From the NCBI RefSeq assembly GCF_014860165.1, contig NZ_JACZKG010000043.1, positions 154,330 through 218,329 on the forward strand: a stretch of 64,000 nt of DNA, given 5' to 3'. The notes beneath the pieces were generated by a model. It worked only from the letters and a program-made list of their open reading frames with translations, had not been told where the DNA came from and made no database searches. This DNA comes from Devosia sp. Its GTDB lineage: Bacteria; Pseudomonadota; Alphaproteobacteria; Rhizobiales; Devosiaceae. Below are positions 62,387 to 64,000 of the stretch, piece by piece. Position 1 is the stretch's first letter. Every line of letters begins with the position of its first letter. Position numbers and translations under genes: made by a program.

Positions 62387-63235
62387 CTAACGGCGCCGCC
62401 GTTTTCCGGATTCCGTCAGCGCGAAACGGTTACCATCAAACAGTGCAACGTGGCCGTCAGCCAAGAACACGTTCAAGGAGTCTTCGACTTCGCGGCGGTC
62501 GAGATACATGCCCCTGGCGAGTTGGTCCGCCGTCAGAGGGGCCGACTGATAGAGGCCGGCGAGCACCTTGCTTCCTAGCGCGGTGTAGCCCGCCGCCGAG
62601 CGCCGCTGCTCCAAATCGGCGTCCTCCTTATAGTGGGGCTTCGCAATCAAGCTCAGGAACGGCAATTCGTCGAGACCACGCTCTTCACGCCTTTGGTCTC
62701 GCGCATTCCCCGCCACTTCCGGATGGTCCAAGGTAATCCCGTATCGCCCTTGCGAAAAAGCCAGCGGGCTTCCCTCCGAGCGCCCGAAGTCGACGACGCG
62801 GCCGATCATGATGGTGTGGTCGCCGCCCTCGTACCGAGCCTCGCAGACGCAATCCAAATAGGTCAGCGCATCGTCGATCAAGGGCGATCCCGTACGGCCA
62901 ATATGCCAATCCACCAGGCTAAACTTGTCGTCACTGGCGCTGGCGAAAATGTCCGAGAAGCCCACCTGATCCTCGGCGAGAATGTGTATCGCGAAATTCT
63001 CGCACTGCCAGAACGCCGCATGGCTGCGCGAGGTATGCGCGATCGACCAAAGTACCAGAGGCGGATTGAGGGATACAGAAGCGAAGGAATTAACTGTAAC
63101 TCCGGCGGGGGCGCCCACCCCAGCTGTGGTTACTATAGTTACCCCCGTTGGAAAATTTCCAAGTGCACGTCGAAATGCCCTGGTATCCACGGCGGGGTCA
63201 CCGCCCTCGAGCATCAACCGTGTCTTGTCAGCCAT
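62387..63235 (-). CDS. Flavin reductase with C-terminal winged-helix domain
   Basis: A 282-residue protein. Residues about 15-165 are a flavin reductase of the HpaC/DIM6 family ([60 protein letters not shown]). Residues about 205-282 form a winged helix ([40 protein letters not shown]). This matches the C1 reductase of two-component p-hydroxyphenylacetate hydroxylase, where the MarR-like tail gates the enzyme by substrate. No oxygenase partner is in the window. CGGAG precedes ATG 63235. Confidence 0.87.
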   Translation of the reverse strand: MADKTRLMLEGGDPAVDTRAFRRALGNFPTGVTIVTTAGVGAPAGVTVNSFASVSLNPPLVLWSIAHTSRSHAAFWQCENFAIHILAEDQVGFSDIFASASDDKFSLVDWHIGRTGSPLIDDALTYLDCVCEARYEGGDHTIMIGRVVDFGRSEGSPLAFSQGRYGITLDHPEVAGNARDQRREERGLDELPFLSLIAKPHYKEDADLEQRRSAAGYTALGSKVLAGLYQSAPLTADQLARGMYLDRREVEDSLNVFLADGHVALFDGNRFALTESGKRRRR

Positions 63236-63614
63236 CGACAACTCCGTCCTGCATTCATATCTGAATTGAATTTGAGCCTTCGCGTACAACGCCAATTCTT
63301 TCCGCCTCTACGTACGGGCCCCCGCCAAACCGCGACCGTCAGCTCCCGACTGTAACCGCCAGCGTTTTCCAAATACTGGACCGGCAAACGCTCCGGGACC
63401 GATGCCCCCTTCTTCATGAATGTCCGGCCGAACGGGGTCGAAGGTGACCGAACGAAAGTTGACGACAAACGGTCCGTATCCACGGATTTGGCCCGAAAGC
63501 CTTGCTGGCCCGATGGGATCAATCCCGAACTCAGTGCCGATCGGCCCGTCCCCCGGGACTCCCAAAGGCTCTGTCTGCCGCTCGACTATCTTGTTTGAGT
63601 TGACATCGCTTGGC
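63236..63614. other. About 380 bases between the permease and flavin reductase genes
   Basis: Possible promoter region of the flavin reductase operon. A 108-codon minus-strand frame (63308-63634), which would overlap the permease end, has no recognised domain and no clear ribosome binding site. I see no intact gene. Confidence 0.4.
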
Positions 63615-64000
63615 TTAGCCCCTTTTGGCGCCAAAGCTGTTCAGGATCTGAACGACGGCGATGGACAGACCGACGATCACCAGGATGAGAGTCGAGACCG
63701 CTGCGAGCGATGGATCGATCTTGTAGCTCATTTCCTGCCAGAGCTGCTTCGGCAGTAGCGGCGTTCCCGCATCGGCGACGAAGAGTGCAATCGCCAGCTC
63801 ATCCATCGCCTTGACGAAGGCGAAAAGGAAAGCCGTCACCATCCCCGCCTTGAGAATGGGCAGCGTGATGCGCCGGAAGGCAACACCGCGGGTCGCCCCT
63901 AGCGTCCAGGCGGCTTGGTCGAGCCGCTCGTCGTAGTTGCGCAGCACCGCCATCACAGTGATCACCACATAGGGCAGCGAGAAGATGGTATTGCCTATGA
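63615..64000 (-). CDS. ABC transporter permease, PotC-like (C-terminal part)
   Basis: The 128 codons inside the window end a polyamine/opine-type permease. The EAA loop is AAWTLGATRGVAFRRITLPI, followed by MVTAFLFAFVKAMDELAIAL and a final helix LAAVSTLILVIVGLSIAVVQ. The gene starts beyond 64000. It would belong to a spermidine/putrescine-class importer, a second uptake system on the island. Confidence 0.9.
   Translation of the reverse strand, partial: IGNTIFSLPYVVITVMAVLRNYDERLDQAAWTLGATRGVAFRRITLPILKAGMVTAFLFAFVKAMDELAIALFVADAGTPLLPKQLWQEMSYKIDPSLAAVSTLILVIVGLSIAVVQILNSFGAKRG

Larger units (their letters stand above)
32560..64000. mobile_element. Putative integrated genomic island (right end outside the window)
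   Basis: The left boundary is placed where radC homology stops (about 32560). The interior has a tyrosine recombinase, a second frameshifted recombinase-like gene, an IS1182 element, transport and catabolic genes with their own GntR and IclR regulators, and no housekeeping genes. I could not find the missing radC 3' part or an attR copy before 64000. The unit could instead be two adjacent insertions, so the extent is inference. Confidence 0.6.

Noticed and set aside
1..64000. CRISPR array
   Set aside because: No series of evenly spaced direct repeats; the repeats seen are palindromic and isolated, and no cas genes occur.

Overview
The window is GC-rich DNA from an alphaproteobacterium. The neighbourhood thrS / yidD / IscU-like scaffold / folE / hisI, the DUF3126 and CHCC zinc-finger small proteins, the LapG-type cysteine protease and the CYTH-CHAD pair point to the Hyphomicrobiales (Rhizobiales); a Devosia-like genus is my best guess, by inference only. 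No rRNA is present; one tRNA (Leu, TAA anticodon) is seen.

Positions 1-32,560 look like ordinary chromosomal backbone. In order: translation, Fe-S and folate/histidine genes (thrS partial, yidD, IscU-like, folE, hisI), a rhomboid protease, PAS and tandem-PilZ proteins, a LapG-like protease followed by a strongly structured 117-nt intergenic element, CBS, DUF3126, cysE, a hydrolase, a CHCC zinc-finger protein, a flavin monooxygenase, a Tet-like exporter, a gluconate/6-phosphogluconate module (gnd, SDR, gntK), a MerR/TipA regulator, CYTH + CHAD, an alkyltransferase, CsbD, RluA-type pseudouridine synthase, RidA, tRNA-Leu, an L,D-transpeptidase, an alcohol dehydrogenase, a small accessory pocket (27.3-29.5 kb), gpt, a CinA-type molybdopterin-binding protein, map and radC. 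Several palindromic intergenic repeats lie in this half.

At about 32,560 radC is broken inside its JAMM metal-binding motif, and a tyrosine recombinase gene follows within 225 bp. A second, large recombinase-like gene with a one-base frameshift comes next. From here to the end of the window the content is accessory and catabolic, so I read it as a genomic island whose right end lies beyond 64,000.

The island carries a polar-amino-acid-type ABC importer with a GntR/FCD regulator; two promoters in this cluster share a 15-base operator-like word. It also has a KstD-like flavoprotein desaturase, a PcaGH-like intradiol ring-cleavage dioxygenase, a beta-keto-acid cleavage enzyme (BKACE) and a class III aminotransferase. 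Divergent from these is an overlapping-gene operon: CaiB/BaiF CoA-transferase, SMP-30 lactonase, DapA-family lyase, a three-part HcnABC/opine-oxidase-like flavoenzyme, an SDR and a gamma-carbonic-anhydrase fold protein, closed by a convergent IclR regulator. After an IS1182-type element with a nonsense mutation come an ornithine-cyclodeaminase-family protein, a DAO-type flavoprotein, ETF-ubiquinone oxidoreductase, a 64-residue unknown, a flavin reductase fused to a winged helix, and the end of a PotC-like permease.

Together the island looks like a package for uptake and stepwise oxidation of an unknown nitrogen-containing, possibly alicyclic or aromatic, carboxylate. Ring cleavage and C-C cleavage would be done by PcaGH and BKACE without the usual pcaBCD genes. 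That pathway is inference from gene families only.
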